Assembly (NCBI RefSeq): GCF_039655875.1 | Contig: NZ_JBBYXK010000001.1 | Location: forward strand, 372,001 to 436,000 | Length of the DNA stretch: 64,000 nt | Direction: 5' to 3' | Source: Emcibacter sp. SYSU 3D8 | GTDB taxonomy: Bacteria > Pseudomonadota > Alphaproteobacteria > SMXS01 | In this document: positions 1 to 9,935 of the stretch, in pieces | Numbering within the stretch: the first letter of the stretch is position 1 | Layout: every line of letters starts with the position of its first letter | Translations under genes and position numbers: made by a program | Notes under the pieces: model-generated | Databases searched by the model: none | Told to the model about the DNA's origin: nothing | Seen by the model: the letters and a program-made list of their open reading frames with translations, nothing else

Positions 1-972
1 AGCCTTACCGAGGACGAAGCCTACACGGTCTTCTCCGCCATGATGGACGGCGATGTGACGCCGGGCCAGATGGGCGGCTTCCTGATGGCGCTTCGCGTCC
101 GCGGCGAGACCGTCGCCGAAATCACCGGTGGTGCCCGCGTCATGCGCGAAAAGGCCGTGCGGGTGACCGCACCCGATGACGCCATCGATACCTGCGGCAC
201 CGGCGGCGACGGCAGCGGCAGCTACAACATATCGACGGCAGTGGCGCTCGTTGTCGCTGCACTTGGCGTGCCCGTCGCCAAGCACGGCAACCGGGCGTTG
301 TCGTCCCGGTCCGGATCGGCCGAGGTGCTGCATCAACTGGGCGTCAACATCGACCGCGAGCCGGACGTGCTCGAGCGTTGCCTGAGCGGCGCAGGCATCG
401 CTTTCCTGATGGCGCCAAAGCACCACACCGCCATGCGCCATGTGGGGCCCGTGCGCGTTGAACTGGGGACCAGAACCATCTTCAACCTGCTGGGCCCGCT
501 CTCCAATCCGGCCGGCGCGTCGCGCCAGCTGCTTGGGGTGTTCGACAGCAGGTGGGTTCTCCCCATGGCACAGGTTTTGCGCAATTTGGGCTCGACCCGC
601 GTGTGGGTCGTGCATGGCGAGGACGGTCTCGACGAGATCACCACAACGGCGGCGACCCGGGTCGCCGAGTTGCGCGACGGCCAGATCCGCGAGTTCTCGA
701 TCACGCCGGAAGACGCCGGCCTGGACTATGCAAGTCCCGAAGACCTTAAAGGCGGCGACCCGGCCTGCAATGCAGCAGCGCTCAGCGCCCTGCTGGACGG
801 CGACAAGGGCGCCTACCGCGACATCGTGACGCTCAATGCAGCCGCCGCACTCCTGGTGGCCGACAAGGTGGCGGACCTGCGCGCAGGCGTTGCGATGGCC
901 GCTGCCGCGCTGGACTCCGGCGCAGCGAAAGCTACCCTCGGCAAACTCGTGACCATATCCAACAGCCCATGA
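1..972 (+). CDS. trpD: Anthranilate phosphoribosyltransferase (5' end outside window)
   Basis: Transfers the phosphoribosyl group of PRPP to anthranilate, the second step of the tryptophan branch, in the cytoplasm. The reading frame is already open at base 1 ([17 protein letters not shown]), which matches the usual N-terminal helix of the family, so the ATG at 40 is internal and the true start lies upstream. The glycine-rich PRPP-binding motif [14 protein letters not shown] lies about 63 codons into the window and [16 protein letters not shown] follows. The stop overlaps the trpC start (ATGA at 969-972), indicating translational coupling. Identity is firm; only the start is missing. Confidence 0.96.
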   Translation, partial: SLTEDEAYTVFSAMMDGDVTPGQMGGFLMALRVRGETVAEITGGARVMREKAVRVTAPDDAIDTCGTGGDGSGSYNISTAVALVVAALGVPVAKHGNRALSSRSGSAEVLHQLGVNIDREPDVLERCLSGAGIAFLMAPKHHTAMRHVGPVRVELGTRTIFNLLGPLSNPAGASRQLLGVFDSRWVLPMAQVLRNLGSTRVWVVHGEDGLDEITTTAATRVAELRDGQIREFSITPEDAGLDYASPEDLKGGDPACNAAALSALLDGDKGAYRDIVTLNAAAALLVADKVADLRAGVAMAAAALDSGAAKATLGKLVTISNSP

Positions 973-1763
973 CCGACGTTCTCGCCAGAATCTGTACCGA
1001 CAAGCGCCAGCATGTGGCCGCCTGCAAGGCGGCCCGGCCGCTGCCGGTTGTCGAGGAGGCCGCCCGCGCCGCCTCGCCGCCCCGCGGTTTCATGCTCAGC
1101 CTGCAGGCTGCCGTGGCCGGCGGCGGCTTCGGGCTGATCGCCGAAATCAAGAAGGCTAGCCCTTCCAAGGGGCTGATCCGCGCCGACTTCGATCCGCCTG
1201 CGCTTGCCCGCGCCTATGAAGCCGGCGGCGCCACCTGCCTGTCGGTGCTGACCGATACACCCTACTTCCAGGGCGAGGATGCCTATCTGGTCGCCGCGCG
1301 CGAGGCCGTATCCCTGCCCGTTCTGCGCAAGGACTTCATGCTCGATCCCTATCAGGTGACCGAGGCCCGCGCGCTGGGCGCCGATTGCATTCTGCTGATC
1401 ATGGCCGCGCTGGAGGACAGCCAGGCCATGGAACTTGCGGTCTGCGCGGCCAACTGGGGCATGGACGTACTGGTCGAGGTCCACAATGCCGAGGAACTGG
1501 AGCGCGCGCTCGATCTCGATGTGCCGCTGATCGGCATCAATAACCGCAACCTGAAGACTCTGAACGTCGACCTGCAGACTGCCCGCGACCTGGGCCCGAG
1601 GGTGCCGATCGACCGCCTCGTCGTCGGCGAGAGCGGAATCCATACCCACGACGAACTGGTCGATCTGGCCCGCTACAACATGAAGTGTTTCCTTGTCGGC
1701 GAATCCCTGATGCGCCAGTCCGATGTGGGCCGCGCCACCGCAGCCCTGCTGGGAGCCGCGTAA
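969..1763 (+). CDS. trpC: Indole-3-glycerol phosphate synthase
   Basis: Ring-closes CdRP to indole-3-glycerol phosphate in tryptophan synthesis; a TIM-barrel enzyme. Length (264 aa) is that of a stand-alone TrpC, without the TrpF fusion seen in enterobacteria. Visible family motifs are [11 protein letters not shown] near residues 58-68 (contains the catalytic lysine), [22 protein letters not shown] and the C-terminal VGESGI phosphate-binding strand. It overlaps trpD by 4 bases and moaC by 1 base (TAATG), so it belongs to one translationally coupled operon. Confidence 0.97.
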   Translation: MTDVLARICTDKRQHVAACKAARPLPVVEEAARAASPPRGFMLSLQAAVAGGGFGLIAEIKKASPSKGLIRADFDPPALARAYEAGGATCLSVLTDTPYFQGEDAYLVAAREAVSLPVLRKDFMLDPYQVTEARALGADCILLIMAALEDSQAMELAVCAANWGMDVLVEVHNAEELERALDLDVPLIGINNRNLKTLNVDLQTARDLGPRVPIDRLVVGESGIHTHDELVDLARYNMKCFLVGESLMRQSDVGRATAALLGAA

Positions 1764-2239
1764 TGGCCGGCCTGACGCATTTCGACAATGATGGCAACGC
1801 AGTCATGGTCGATGTGTCAGGCAAGTCGGTCACCGGGCGGGTCGCGGTCGCCAGGGGCCGGATTGCCATGCTGCCGGAAACACTCGCCATGATCCGTGAG
1901 GGAAGCCACAAGAAGGGCGACGTGCTGGGTGTGGCCCGGCTTGCCGGCATCATGGCCGCCAAGCGCACCGCGGATCTGATACCGCTGTGCCATCCCCTGC
2001 CCCTCGACAAGGTCACCCTGGCGCTGGTCTGCCTCGACGCCGAAAACGCCGTCGAGATCGAGGCAACGGTAAAAGTGACAGGCAGGACCGGCGTGGAAAT
2101 GGAAGCCCTCACTGCCGTTTCGGTTGCCGGGCTCACCATCTACGATATGTGCAAGGCCGTCGACCGCTCCATGCGGATCGGCGAGATTCGGCTGATCAAC
2201 AAGTCAGGCGGCAAGTCCGGCACGTTCGAGGGGGAATGA
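1763..2239 (+). CDS. moaC: Cyclic pyranopterin monophosphate synthase
   Basis: Converts the MoaA product to cyclic pyranopterin monophosphate in molybdenum cofactor synthesis. The chosen start is the ATG that overlaps the trpC stop, giving 158 aa, normal for MoaC; upstream in-frame codons lie inside trpC. Family features seen: an N-terminal [17 protein letters not shown] stretch, the [10 protein letters not shown] active-site motif near residues 73-82, and [20 protein letters not shown] with the conserved MCKAVDR segment. Its placement between trpC and moeA is a gene order known from alphaproteobacteria and has no obvious biochemical link to tryptophan. Confidence 0.97.
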   Translation: MAGLTHFDNDGNAVMVDVSGKSVTGRVAVARGRIAMLPETLAMIREGSHKKGDVLGVARLAGIMAAKRTADLIPLCHPLPLDKVTLALVCLDAENAVEIEATVKVTGRTGVEMEALTAVSVAGLTIYDMCKAVDRSMRIGEIRLINKSGGKSGTFEGE

Positions 2240-2240
2240 A

Positions 2241-3446
2241 ATGATCTCGGTCGATGAGGCACTTGAGCGCATCGTCGGCCTTGCACCGGTGATGCCGACG
2301 GAGACCATGGCCCTGGCCGACGCTGCCGGCCGGGTACTCGCCGCAGATACCGCCGCTCGCCGCACCCAGCCGCCTTTCGATGCCTCCGCCATGGACGGAT
2401 ACGCCGTCCGTGCCGACGACATCGTGAATGCCCCGGTCACGCTGAAGATCGTGGGCCACGCACCGGCCGGCAATGCCTTCGACGGTATCGTCGGCGCCGG
2501 CGAGGCGGTCCGCATCTTCACCGGCGGACCGGTGCCCAAGGGCGCCAATGCCGTTGTTCTGCAAGAGGATACGACGGCCGGCGCCGGCGACGTGACGGTC
2601 AACGAACCGGGTGGACTGGGCCAGCACATCCGCAGGTCCGGGATTGATTTTCGCGAGGGCGACCGGCTGTTGCAGGAGGGCCGCGTGCTGACCCCGGCTG
2701 TCGTCGGATTGCTTGCCGCCATGGGCGTGTCGTCGCTGGAAGTGCGGTGCCGGCCACTGGTAGCCCTGATCGCGACCGGCGACGAACTGGTGCCGCCGGG
2801 CGAGCCAGTGGGCCCGAACCAGATCGTCAGCTCCAATTCCGTCGCCATCAAGGCCCTGGTCGAACGTCATGGCGGCTCGGTGCTGGACCTTGGGATCGCC
2901 CGCGACAACGAGGCTTCGCTGCGCGAAGCCGTCGAGCGCGCCCGCGGCGCCGATATTCTGGTCACGATCGGCGGCGCGTCGGTGGGCGATCATGACATCG
3001 TCAAGCAGGTGCTCGGCGACCTGGGGCTGGAGATCGACTTCTGGAAAATCGCCATGCGTCCCGGCAAGCCGTTGATCTTCGGCCTGATGGACAATGCGAT
3101 GATGCTTGGTTTGCCGGGAAACCCCGTGTCCTCAATGGTTTGCAGCCTGCTGTTTCTGGTGCCGCTGATCCGCGCCATGCTGGGTATCCGGCCGGTCGAG
3201 CTACCCACCGAACAGGCGCTGCTGGGCTGCGAATTGCCGGCCAACCGTGACCGCCAGGACTACATGCGCGCGACCCTGTTCCGCGGCGATCGCCGCGCCA
3301 TGCCCGTCGCCACCCCGTTCCGCGTTCAGGACAGTTCCATGATTTCACTGTTCGCCAATGCGGGCGCGCTGGTGATCCGGCCGCCGAATGCGCCGGCTGC
3401 CCATGAAGGCGAAATGGTGGAAATCCTCCCGCTCGACGGCATTTAG
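2241..3446 (+). CDS. moeA: Molybdopterin molybdenumtransferase
   Basis: Inserts molybdate into adenylylated molybdopterin, the last general step of Moco synthesis. 401 aa, full length for MoeA. The N-terminal region carries PPFDASAMDGYAVRADD; the central MoCF_biosynth domain shows LIATGDELVPPGEP, SNSVAIKALVERHGG and TIGGASVGDHDIVKQVL; MRPGKPLIFG and LPGNPVSSMVC follow, then the C-terminal beta-barrel domain IV. It begins one base after the moaC stop, with the moaC 3' end GAGGGGGAA serving as ribosome-binding site. Probably the last gene of the trp-moa transcript, since lexA has its own promoter. Confidence 0.97.
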   Translation: MISVDEALERIVGLAPVMPTETMALADAAGRVLAADTAARRTQPPFDASAMDGYAVRADDIVNAPVTLKIVGHAPAGNAFDGIVGAGEAVRIFTGGPVPKGANAVVLQEDTTAGAGDVTVNEPGGLGQHIRRSGIDFREGDRLLQEGRVLTPAVVGLLAAMGVSSLEVRCRPLVALIATGDELVPPGEPVGPNQIVSSNSVAIKALVERHGGSVLDLGIARDNEASLREAVERARGADILVTIGGASVGDHDIVKQVLGDLGLEIDFWKIAMRPGKPLIFGLMDNAMMLGLPGNPVSSMVCSLLFLVPLIRAMLGIRPVELPTEQALLGCELPANRDRQDYMRATLFRGDRRAMPVATPFRVQDSSMISLFANAGALVIRPPNAPAAHEGEMVEILPLDGI

Positions 3447-3458
3447 CTGCAATTCATA

Positions 3459-3487
3459 TTGACCAGAATTAAGAACTAAACTAGAAC
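3459..3487 (+). promoter_or_regulatory. lexA promoter with alphaproteobacterial SOS box
   Basis: GAAC at 3473-3476 and GAAC at 3484-3487 are separated by exactly 7 bases, the GAAC-N7-GAAC (GTTC-N7-GTTC) direct repeat bound by alphaproteobacterial LexA. A sigma70-like promoter, TTGACC (3459-3464), 17-bp spacer, TAGAAC (3482-3487), overlaps it, so bound LexA would cover the -10 element. It lies 35 bp upstream of the lexA ATG, consistent with autorepression. Confidence 0.85.
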
Positions 3488-3521
3488 ATTTGAGCAGTAT
3501 TTGTTCCTGTCGGGAGGCTAC

Positions 3522-4214
3522 ATGCTCACGCGAAAGCAGCACGAACTTCTTACCTTTATCCACGAGAAGCTGGAGGCTACCGGCATTTCGCCCTCGTTCG
3601 AGGAGATGAAGGAGGCGCTCGATCTGCGGTCCAAGTCGGGCATCCACCGGCTGATCACGGCGCTCGAGGAGCGCGGCTTTATCCGCCGCCTCGCCCACCG
3701 CGCCCGCGCGCTGGAAGTCATCAAGCTGCCCGATGCGAAGGCCACGAGCAAAAAGCCGCGCAGCAACATCATCGAACCCAACTTCAAGCGCCGTCCGGAA
3801 GGGCTTGCAGGCGCGGTGAGCGGGACCGATGGCGTGATCGAAATGCCGCTCTGGGGCAAGATCGCGGCCGGCACGCCCATCGAGGCGCTCCAGAACCACG
3901 ACAGGACGGTAGGGTTTCCGGCCAGCATGCTCAGCAGCAAGGAGCATTATGCCCTTGAGGTCGCCGGCGATTCCATGATCGAGGCCGGCATCCTGGACGG
4001 CGACACGGTGATCATCGAACGGGCCGATACGGCTGAAAATGGCACGATCGTCGTCGCCCTCGTCGATGACATGGAGGCGACGCTGAAGAAGCTGCGCCGC
4101 AAGGGTGCCTCGATCGCGCTGGAAGCCGCGAACCCGGCTTACGAGACGCGTATTTTTGGCCCCGACCGGGTGAAAATCCAGGGCCGCATGGTCGGATTGC
4201 TCCGCCGTTACTGA
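3522..4214 (+). CDS. lexA: SOS transcriptional repressor LexA
   Basis: Represses DNA-damage genes and undergoes RecA-stimulated self-cleavage. Start chosen at ATG 3522 ([10 protein letters not shown]), preceded by GGGAGG at 3512-3517; the longer frame starting at TTG 3501 adds only seven non-conserved codons. 230 aa. An N-terminal winged helix (residues about 1-65, [20 protein letters not shown] recognition region) is followed by a linker and the S24 peptidase domain: cleavage region [11 protein letters not shown], catalytic Ser in [11 protein letters not shown], catalytic Lys in EATLKKLRR. The DNA-binding helix is the alphaproteobacterial variety, fitting the GAAC-N7-GAAC operator. The stop overlaps the convergent comEC stop by 7 bases. 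Confidence 0.97.
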   Translation: MLTRKQHELLTFIHEKLEATGISPSFEEMKEALDLRSKSGIHRLITALEERGFIRRLAHRARALEVIKLPDAKATSKKPRSNIIEPNFKRRPEGLAGAVSGTDGVIEMPLWGKIAAGTPIEALQNHDRTVGFPASMLSSKEHYALEVAGDSMIEAGILDGDTVIIERADTAENGTIVVALVDDMEATLKKLRRKGASIALEAANPAYETRIFGPDRVKIQGRMVGLLRRY

Positions 4215-6268
4215 GGCTTGAACGATTTTTCTGCGGTTCTCCGCGCATAGAGCGACCAGGGACGCGTTCCCTGTTCCTGCGCAACCGTCCGCACCCGGAC
4301 ATTATCCTCGTCGAGCCAGATCGCATGGGCGCCGCCGCGCCACAGGTCGAAGCGGTCGATGACCACCCGCGGTCCACGGCAGCGGTTGAAGGTGGGCACG
4401 GCGCTGATGACGATGTCGGCTTTCGCACAATCATCGGGGAGCGCATCCGGAACCCGCACCAGGGCGATGCGCATCCCCGGATGGCGGGCCGGCTGGTAGA
4501 TGCAGCCGAGGGAGTCGCAGACAGGTTTTCCCTCAACAGATGATTCTTCGTTCTGCAATTGAGCATCGCGGCGTAACCATGTTTCTCGGGCAAAGGATTT
4601 CGGCCCCCCGCCGAGCACGATCAGGTTACCCGCTGCACCGCGCACGGCCGCTACCTTGCCTCTCTCATCGATCAGGATATCCGACGGCCTGACGGTGAAC
4701 GCAAAGGCGATTCCCGCCATCATCGGCGCCAGCCCCCACCAGCGCCATGCCCGGGTCCAGAGCAGCAGCCAGAGGCCGCCGGCGACGACCAGGCCCATGG
4801 TCAGGTCGGGCAATGCAGGGATTCTCAGGTCGGCGCCCGGCAGCGCGGCGACAAGGCGGGCGATGAGAAGCGTCAGGTCGTTGCCCCAGACCACCATCTG
4901 CAGGGGCAGCGCCTCCAGCCCGAACGGCAGCGCCACGAAAAGCACCAGCACCCAGGGCATGATCCAAAGGCCCATAAGCGGCACGGCAGCCATGTTGGTC
5001 AGCAAGCCATAAGATGCGAAGTTGTTGAAATGAAACGCCGCGAAAAATCCTGTCGCGGCGCCGGCCACCAGGCTGGTGACAGCGACCGCCACCACATAGA
5101 TCCAGAGCCGGTACAGCACGCTCCCCTTGCCGGCGACCAGCCATCCCGACAGCCGTGCGCGTTCATAGACCGCCACCAGCGCCACCACGGCCGCGAATGA
5201 CATCTGGAAGCTGACGCTGAGCAGGCTTTCCGGCGTCAGCAGCAAGAGCAGGAGGGCGGTGATGCCGACCAGCCGCATGGTTATTGCCACCCGGTCGAGC
5301 AGGATGCCGACGAATACCACGGTGGAGGCGATGAATGCGCGCTGGGTCGGTATGGTGGCGCCGCTCATCAGCAGATAGAACACGCCGGCGATCAACGCGG
5401 CCACAGCCGCCCACCGCTTGATCGGATAGCGCAGTGCGACGCCCGGCAGGCAGGCCAGCAGGAAGCGAACCACGACGAAGACGAAACCGGTCATCATGGC
5501 GATGTTCATGCCGGAGATCGCCAGCAGGTGGGCGATTCCGGCCACCCGCAGGGTCTCCAGCGTCTCCTCGCTCATGCCCGCCCGTTCGCCGGTGACCAGC
5601 GCCACCGCCATGGCCCCGGTGTCCCCGTCTGCCTGTGCGAGCAGCCGGCGGCCGATGTCGTCGCGCCAGCGCGCCACGCGCCAGCCGCCCCAATCCGCCG
5701 CCTGCCCGGTCACCTTCACGGCGGAAACGGCGAAACCGACGGCGCCCAGGCGGTCGAACCAGGCATGCCGTGAGAAATCATAGCCACCGGGCACGCTTGG
5801 CCCTGGCGGCGGCATCAGCACAGCGCGGAGCGAGACAAGATTGCCCGGCCGCACATCGTCACCCCTGGTCCGCACGCCAACCCGGACCCGTGCGGGCGTC
5901 GATGCCGGCGTCCAGCCCTCGATCACCAGGGTCGACAGGGTAAGCCGCATCTCTTTCGGCGAGAAACGCTCCACCTTGTCGACACGTCCGGACAGAGACA
6001 GCATCCGGGTCTCGGCAGTGATCGCGGGCGCCGACACCAGCTGGCTCCGGACGGCGGCAGCGGCAAGGCCCAGCGCGATACACAATGCTGTAATGGCCAG
6101 CCACTTCGCGGCGCCGTGCAGAAGCAGAACGGCTGCACCGGCAACGGCGGCACATACGAGGACAGGCCATGCCGGCCACTCGGCTGCACTGGCGAAATAG
6201 CCCGCGATGCCGCAGCCGGTCAGGACCGGAACCCACAGCGCCCAGCGGTCGCGTTCCGCGACCAGCAT
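4208..6268 (-). CDS. comEC: ComEC/Rec2-family inner-membrane DNA channel protein
   Basis: Predicted channel for single-stranded DNA across the inner membrane in natural transformation. About 686 aa from ATG 6268 ([16 protein letters not shown]); an in-frame GTG at 6391 would add 41 residues of weak family character, so the start is uncertain. Visible: N-terminal hydrophobic helices, a DUF4131-like soluble region, then the Competence domain with [21 protein letters not shown] and [14 protein letters not shown], and many transmembrane segments. The C-terminal 160 residues are soluble but lack the HxHxDH metallo-beta-lactamase signature of longer ComEC proteins. It converges on lexA and diverges from gltX. 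Confidence 0.9.
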   Translation of the reverse strand: MLVAERDRWALWVPVLTGCGIAGYFASAAEWPAWPVLVCAAVAGAAVLLLHGAAKWLAITALCIALGLAAAAVRSQLVSAPAITAETRMLSLSGRVDKVERFSPKEMRLTLSTLVIEGWTPASTPARVRVGVRTRGDDVRPGNLVSLRAVLMPPPGPSVPGGYDFSRHAWFDRLGAVGFAVSAVKVTGQAADWGGWRVARWRDDIGRRLLAQADGDTGAMAVALVTGERAGMSEETLETLRVAGIAHLLAISGMNIAMMTGFVFVVVRFLLACLPGVALRYPIKRWAAVAALIAGVFYLLMSGATIPTQRAFIASTVVFVGILLDRVAITMRLVGITALLLLLLTPESLLSVSFQMSFAAVVALVAVYERARLSGWLVAGKGSVLYRLWIYVVAVAVTSLVAGAATGFFAAFHFNNFASYGLLTNMAAVPLMGLWIMPWVLVLFVALPFGLEALPLQMVVWGNDLTLLIARLVAALPGADLRIPALPDLTMGLVVAGGLWLLLWTRAWRWWGLAPMMAGIAFAFTVRPSDILIDERGKVAAVRGAAGNLIVLGGGPKSFARETWLRRDAQLQNEESSVEGKPVCDSLGCIYQPARHPGMRIALVRVPDALPDDCAKADIVISAVPTFNRCRGPRVVIDRFDLWRGGAHAIWLDEDNVRVRTVAQEQGTRPWSLYARRTAEKSFKPQ

Positions 6269-6483
6269 CCCCCCTAACGAGTTAAGTCCCCAGCGCAAGA
6301 ACAAAGCCCATCTGAATGTCTTGACTACACGATTTCCGCTACGTCGATACCGGTAACGTACCCCGGTTCCGCACCCGGAGAAGAAAGTCACGCGTGATAG
6401 TTTTTCCTTTCGAACTAACTATGCTAGAAGCTTGTTGCGCTGCGGAAGCGCCCTGCCCTACCATCCCGCTGAACAGGAGTTCC

Positions 6484-7914
6484 GTGTCTCCCGTGTCCCA
6501 ATCTCCTGCCCCAGTTGTAACCCGCTTCGCGCCGTCTCCGACGGGTTTTTTGCATATTGGCGGCGCACGAACCGCATTGTTCAATTGGCTGTTTTCCCGC
6601 CATCATGGCGGCCAGTTCCTTCTCAGGATCGAAGACACCGACAAGGAACGCTCAACACAGGCCGCCATCGACGCCATCATCGCCGGGTTGGACTGGCTGG
6701 GCCTCGATCACCATGGCGACATCGTGTTCCAGTCGCGGCGCGCCGCGCGGCACGCTGAAGTCGCGCATGCCCTGCTTGCGGCCGGCCATGCTTACAAGTG
6801 CTACGCCTCGGTCGAAGAACTGGCCGAAATGCGCGAGCGCGCCAAGGCCGAAGGCAGGCCGATACGCTATGACGGCCGCTGGCGCGACCGGGATCCGGCC
6901 GATGCGCCCGCCGGAGTGTCCCCGGTCGTCCGGCTCCGTGCGCCGCAGGATGGCGAGACGGTGATCGACGACCTTGTCCAGGGCAGTGTCACCATCGCCA
7001 ACGGCCAGCTCGATGACATGGTGCTGCTCAGGGGCGACGGCTCGCCGACCTACATGCTTTCGGTGGTGGTCGACGACCACGACATGGGGATCACCCATGT
7101 TATCCGCGGCGACGATCACCTGACCAATGCCTTCCGGCAATACCACCTCTATGCGCTGATGGGCTGGGACATACCGCGCTTTGCCCATATTCCGCTGATC
7201 CATGGCCCGGATGGCGCCAAGCTGTCCAAACGCCATGGCGCGCTGGGCGTTGAAGCCTACCGTGAGATGGGCTATCTGCCCGAGGCGCTGCGCAACTACC
7301 TGTTGCGGCTTGGCTGGGGCCACGGCGACGACGAGATCATATCCACCGAACAGGCCGTCGAGTGGTTCGACCTGGACGGCGTCGGCCGGTCGGCCTCGCG
7401 CTTCGACTTTGCCAAGCTCGAGAACCTGAATGGCCATTACCTGCGCCAGGCCGACGACCAGCGCCTGACCGACCTAGTCGTTCCCATGGTCGCCGATCGG
7501 CTCGGCCGCAAGCCGGACGCGGACGCCGCATCGCGCATCGCTATGGCCATGCCTGGATTGAAGGAGCGCGCCAAGACCCTGCTGGAACTGGCCGAGGGCG
7601 CCCTTTTCCTGGCCGAGGAAAGGCCGCTTGCAGTGGACGACAAAGCCAAAGTCCTGTTAGATAATCCCGAAGCTAGGGAGATTCTGGGGCATGCCTATAG
7701 CGGGCTGAAATCCGTCTCGGAATGGACCGCCGAATCCCTTGATCTCACCCTACGAAACATGAGCGAAGCCGAAGGCATCAAACTCGGCAAGATTGCTCAG
7801 CCGCTGCGCGCGGCGCTCGTCGGGCGGACCACGTCCCCCGGCATATTCGATGTTCTTGCCGTGCTGGGCCGCGACGAAAGCCTGGCGCGGATTGCAGACC
7901 AGATAAACACATGA
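6484..7914 (+). CDS. gltX: Glutamate--tRNA ligase
   Basis: Charges tRNA-Glu and, in organisms lacking GlnRS, possibly tRNA-Gln. Start set at GTG 6484, which follows AGGAG (6475-6479) and puts the conserved [17 protein letters not shown] near the N-terminus; the open frame reaches back to 6394 but those codons are not family-like. 476 aa. Class I motifs: HIGH variant in [19 protein letters not shown] variant in [14 protein letters not shown]. Many alphaproteobacteria carry two gltX copies, so this may be one of a pair. It is followed after 41 bases by gltA, probably co-transcribed. Confidence 0.95.
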   Translation: MSPVSQSPAPVVTRFAPSPTGFLHIGGARTALFNWLFSRHHGGQFLLRIEDTDKERSTQAAIDAIIAGLDWLGLDHHGDIVFQSRRAARHAEVAHALLAAGHAYKCYASVEELAEMRERAKAEGRPIRYDGRWRDRDPADAPAGVSPVVRLRAPQDGETVIDDLVQGSVTIANGQLDDMVLLRGDGSPTYMLSVVVDDHDMGITHVIRGDDHLTNAFRQYHLYALMGWDIPRFAHIPLIHGPDGAKLSKRHGALGVEAYREMGYLPEALRNYLLRLGWGHGDDEIISTEQAVEWFDLDGVGRSASRFDFAKLENLNGHYLRQADDQRLTDLVVPMVADRLGRKPDADAASRIAMAMPGLKERAKTLLELAEGALFLAEERPLAVDDKAKVLLDNPEAREILGHAYSGLKSVSEWTAESLDLTLRNMSEAEGIKLGKIAQPLRAALVGRTTSPGIFDVLAVLGRDESLARIADQINT

Positions 7915-7955
7915 CGCGTCGCATCCGGCGCCGCGAGAAAGACAGGGGACAATAG

Positions 7956-9254
7956 ATGGGTGAAAGCGAGAAGATTGCGAAGCTCGGCGCTGGCGGGATA
8001 TCCGTCGACCTGCCGGTAATGGAGGGTTCCGTTGGTCCCAAGGTGATCGACATCCGCAAGCTCTATGGGGCCACGGACATGTTCACCTACGATCCTGGCT
8101 TCACCTCGACCGCGAGTTGCGAGTCGAAGATCACCTATATCGACGGCGACGAAGGCGTGCTGCTCTATCGCGGCTATCCCATCGAGGAACTGGCCCGCCA
8201 CTCGGATTTCGAGGAAGTCTGCTACCTGCTGCTGTATGGCGAACTGCCGAACAAGACCGACCGCGAGAAATTCGTCCGCGGCATCACCTACCACACCATG
8301 GTGCACGAGCAGCTGCGGGAATTCTTCCGTGGTTTCCGCCGGGATGCGCACCCGATGGCAATAATGTGCGGCGTCGTCGGCGCCCTGTCGGCGTTCTATC
8401 ACGACAGCACCGACATCAATGATCCGCACCAGCGCATGGTGGCGACGCACCGCCTCGTCGCCAAGATGCCGACCATCGCGGCGATGGCGTACAAATATTC
8501 GACGGGTCAGCCCTTCGTTTATCCGCGCAACGATCTGAGCTACGCCGAGAACTTCCTGCACATGATGTTTGCGGTGCCCGCCGAGCACTACAAGATCGAT
8601 CCGATCATGTCCCGGGCCATGGACCGCATCTTCACCCTGCATGCGGATCATGAGCAGAACGCCTCTACTTCGACCGTGCGCCTTGCCGGTTCGTCGGGTG
8701 CCAATCCGTTCGCCTGCATCGCCGCCGGTATCGCCTGCCTGTGGGGCCCCGCCCATGGCGGCGCCAACGAGGCCGTGCTGCTGATGCTGCAGGAAATCGG
8801 CTCGAAGGATCGCGTCGCGGAATACGTCAAGAAGGCCAAGAACAAGGACGACAATTTCCGCCTGATGGGCTTCGGCCACCGGGTCTACAAGAACTACGAC
8901 CCGCGCGCCAAGGTCATGCAGGAGACCTGCCACGAGGTTCTGGCCGCCTTGGGCAAGCAGGACGACCCGCTGCTGGAACTGGCCGTGGAACTGGAGCGGA
9001 TCGCTCTCGAGGACGACTATTTCGTCGAGAAGAAGCTGTATCCGAACGTCGACTTCTATTCCGGCATCATCCTGCGGGCCATGGGCTTCCCGACCAGCAT
9101 GTTCACCGTGCTGTTCGCCGTCGCCCGGACCGTGGGCTGGGTTGCCCAGTGGAACGAGATGATCGAGGACCCGATGCAGAAGATCGGCCGTCCCCGCCAG
9201 CTCTACACCGGCGCGGTCCGGCGTTCCTATGTCGCCATGGACAAGCGCAACTAG
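7956..9254 (+). CDS. gltA: Citrate synthase (hexameric type)
   Basis: Condenses oxaloacetate with acetyl-CoA at the entry of the TCA cycle. ATG 7956 is preceded by AGGGGAC. 432 aa, normal for type II, NADH-sensitive bacterial citrate synthases. Diagnostic segments: [24 protein letters not shown] in the N-terminal domain (quoted here only as [11 protein letters not shown]...LLYRGYPI), [17 protein letters not shown] with an active-site His, [12 protein letters not shown], and [13 protein letters not shown] with the second catalytic His. The catalytic Asp region [15 protein letters not shown] is intact. A strong terminator follows at 9278. Confidence 0.97.
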   Translation: MGESEKIAKLGAGGISVDLPVMEGSVGPKVIDIRKLYGATDMFTYDPGFTSTASCESKITYIDGDEGVLLYRGYPIEELARHSDFEEVCYLLLYGELPNKTDREKFVRGITYHTMVHEQLREFFRGFRRDAHPMAIMCGVVGALSAFYHDSTDINDPHQRMVATHRLVAKMPTIAAMAYKYSTGQPFVYPRNDLSYAENFLHMMFAVPAEHYKIDPIMSRAMDRIFTLHADHEQNASTSTVRLAGSSGANPFACIAAGIACLWGPAHGGANEAVLLMLQEIGSKDRVAEYVKKAKNKDDNFRLMGFGHRVYKNYDPRAKVMQETCHEVLAALGKQDDPLLELAVELERIALEDDYFVEKKLYPNVDFYSGIILRAMGFPTSMFTVLFAVARTVGWVAQWNEMIEDPMQKIGRPRQLYTGAVRRSYVAMDKRN

Positions 9255-9277
9255 CCTCGGGTCCCGTGAATCGAAAA

Positions 9278-9307
9278 GGGCGGCACCTTCGGATGCCGCC
9301 CTTTTTT
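9278..9307 (+). terminator. Rho-independent terminator after gltA
   Basis: Perfect 8-bp stem GGGCGGCA / TGCCGCCC with loop CCTTCGGA, followed directly by six T. It lies 23 bases after the gltA stop and separates it from the convergent fabZ. Confidence 0.93.
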
Positions 9308-9342
9308 ATGTCCTGGCTGTTCGAGCGCCGGTCGGGAAACGG

Positions 9343-9816
9343 CTAGCGTTTGCGCTTTTCCACCACGGCCGAAACCACGGCCTCCGTCACGACCTTGCCA
9401 TCGACTTTTGCCTCGACGGCGAGGCGCCACAGATACGAGCGCGCCTTCTCCTTGCGTACGTGGAGATAGAGCGTATCGCCGGGCACGACCTGCTGGCGGA
9501 ACTTGGCGCTGTCGATCGACGTCAGATAGACGATCGCGTCCTCTTCGTCGGTGAGAAGCACATCAAGAGCCAGCACGGCGGCCGTCTGGGCCAGTGCCTC
9601 GATGATCAGCACGCCCGGCATCACGGGTTTTTCCGGGAAATGTCCCTGAAAGAAGGGTTCGTTGGCGGTGACGTTCTTGATCCCGACGGCCTGTTCGCCG
9701 CGCTCGATGACATGGACCCGGTCGATCAGCAGCATGGGATAGCGATGGGGAATCAGCCGCCTGATCCGCTCCTGATCCAGCGTCGCCTCGACATTTTCCC
9801 CAATCAGCGCATTCAT
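9343..9816 (-). CDS. fabZ: 3-hydroxyacyl-ACP dehydratase FabZ
   Basis: Dehydrates (3R)-hydroxyacyl-ACP in the fatty-acid elongation cycle; hotdog fold. 157 aa. The family signature is clear: RRLIPHRYPMLLIDRV near residues 18-33, then the active-site loop FFQGHFPEKPVMPGVL (catalytic His) and IEALAQTAAVL (catalytic Glu). It is the last gene of the rpsB-to-skp block in transcription order but is set apart from skp by 119 bases holding a terminator hairpin, so it probably has its own promoter there. The lpxD upstream and lpxA downstream that normally flank it in Gram-negative bacteria are absent. Confidence 0.95.
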   Translation of the reverse strand: MNALIGENVEATLDQERIRRLIPHRYPMLLIDRVHVIERGEQAVGIKNVTANEPFFQGHFPEKPVMPGVLIIEALAQTAAVLALDVLLTDEEDAIVYLTSIDSAKFRQQVVPGDTLYLHVRKEKARSYLWRLAVEAKVDGKVVTEAVVSAVVEKRKR

Positions 9817-9872
9817 CCCGAGAGCCCCTTCCAGATGCCGTCCTTGACGGTTGTTAATAACAGATGTTCACC

Positions 9873-9911
9873 AAAGAGAAAGTCCCCCGCGAGATCGCTC
9901 TCGCGGGGGAC
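9873..9911 (-). terminator. Rho-independent terminator after skp
   Basis: Perfect 13-bp inverted repeat: arms 9882-9894 and 9899-9911, loop 9895-9898. Read on the minus strand the stem is followed by TTTCTCTTT. It begins 25 bases past the skp stop and would end the bamA-skp transcript before fabZ. Confidence 0.85.
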
Positions 9912-9935
9912 CCCAAATTCCAGACGGCTGAAAGC

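Noticed and set aside
6412..6430. GAAC...GAAG pattern near the gltX start as a second SOS box
   Set aside because: Spacing is 11 rather than 7 and the second half-site is wrong.
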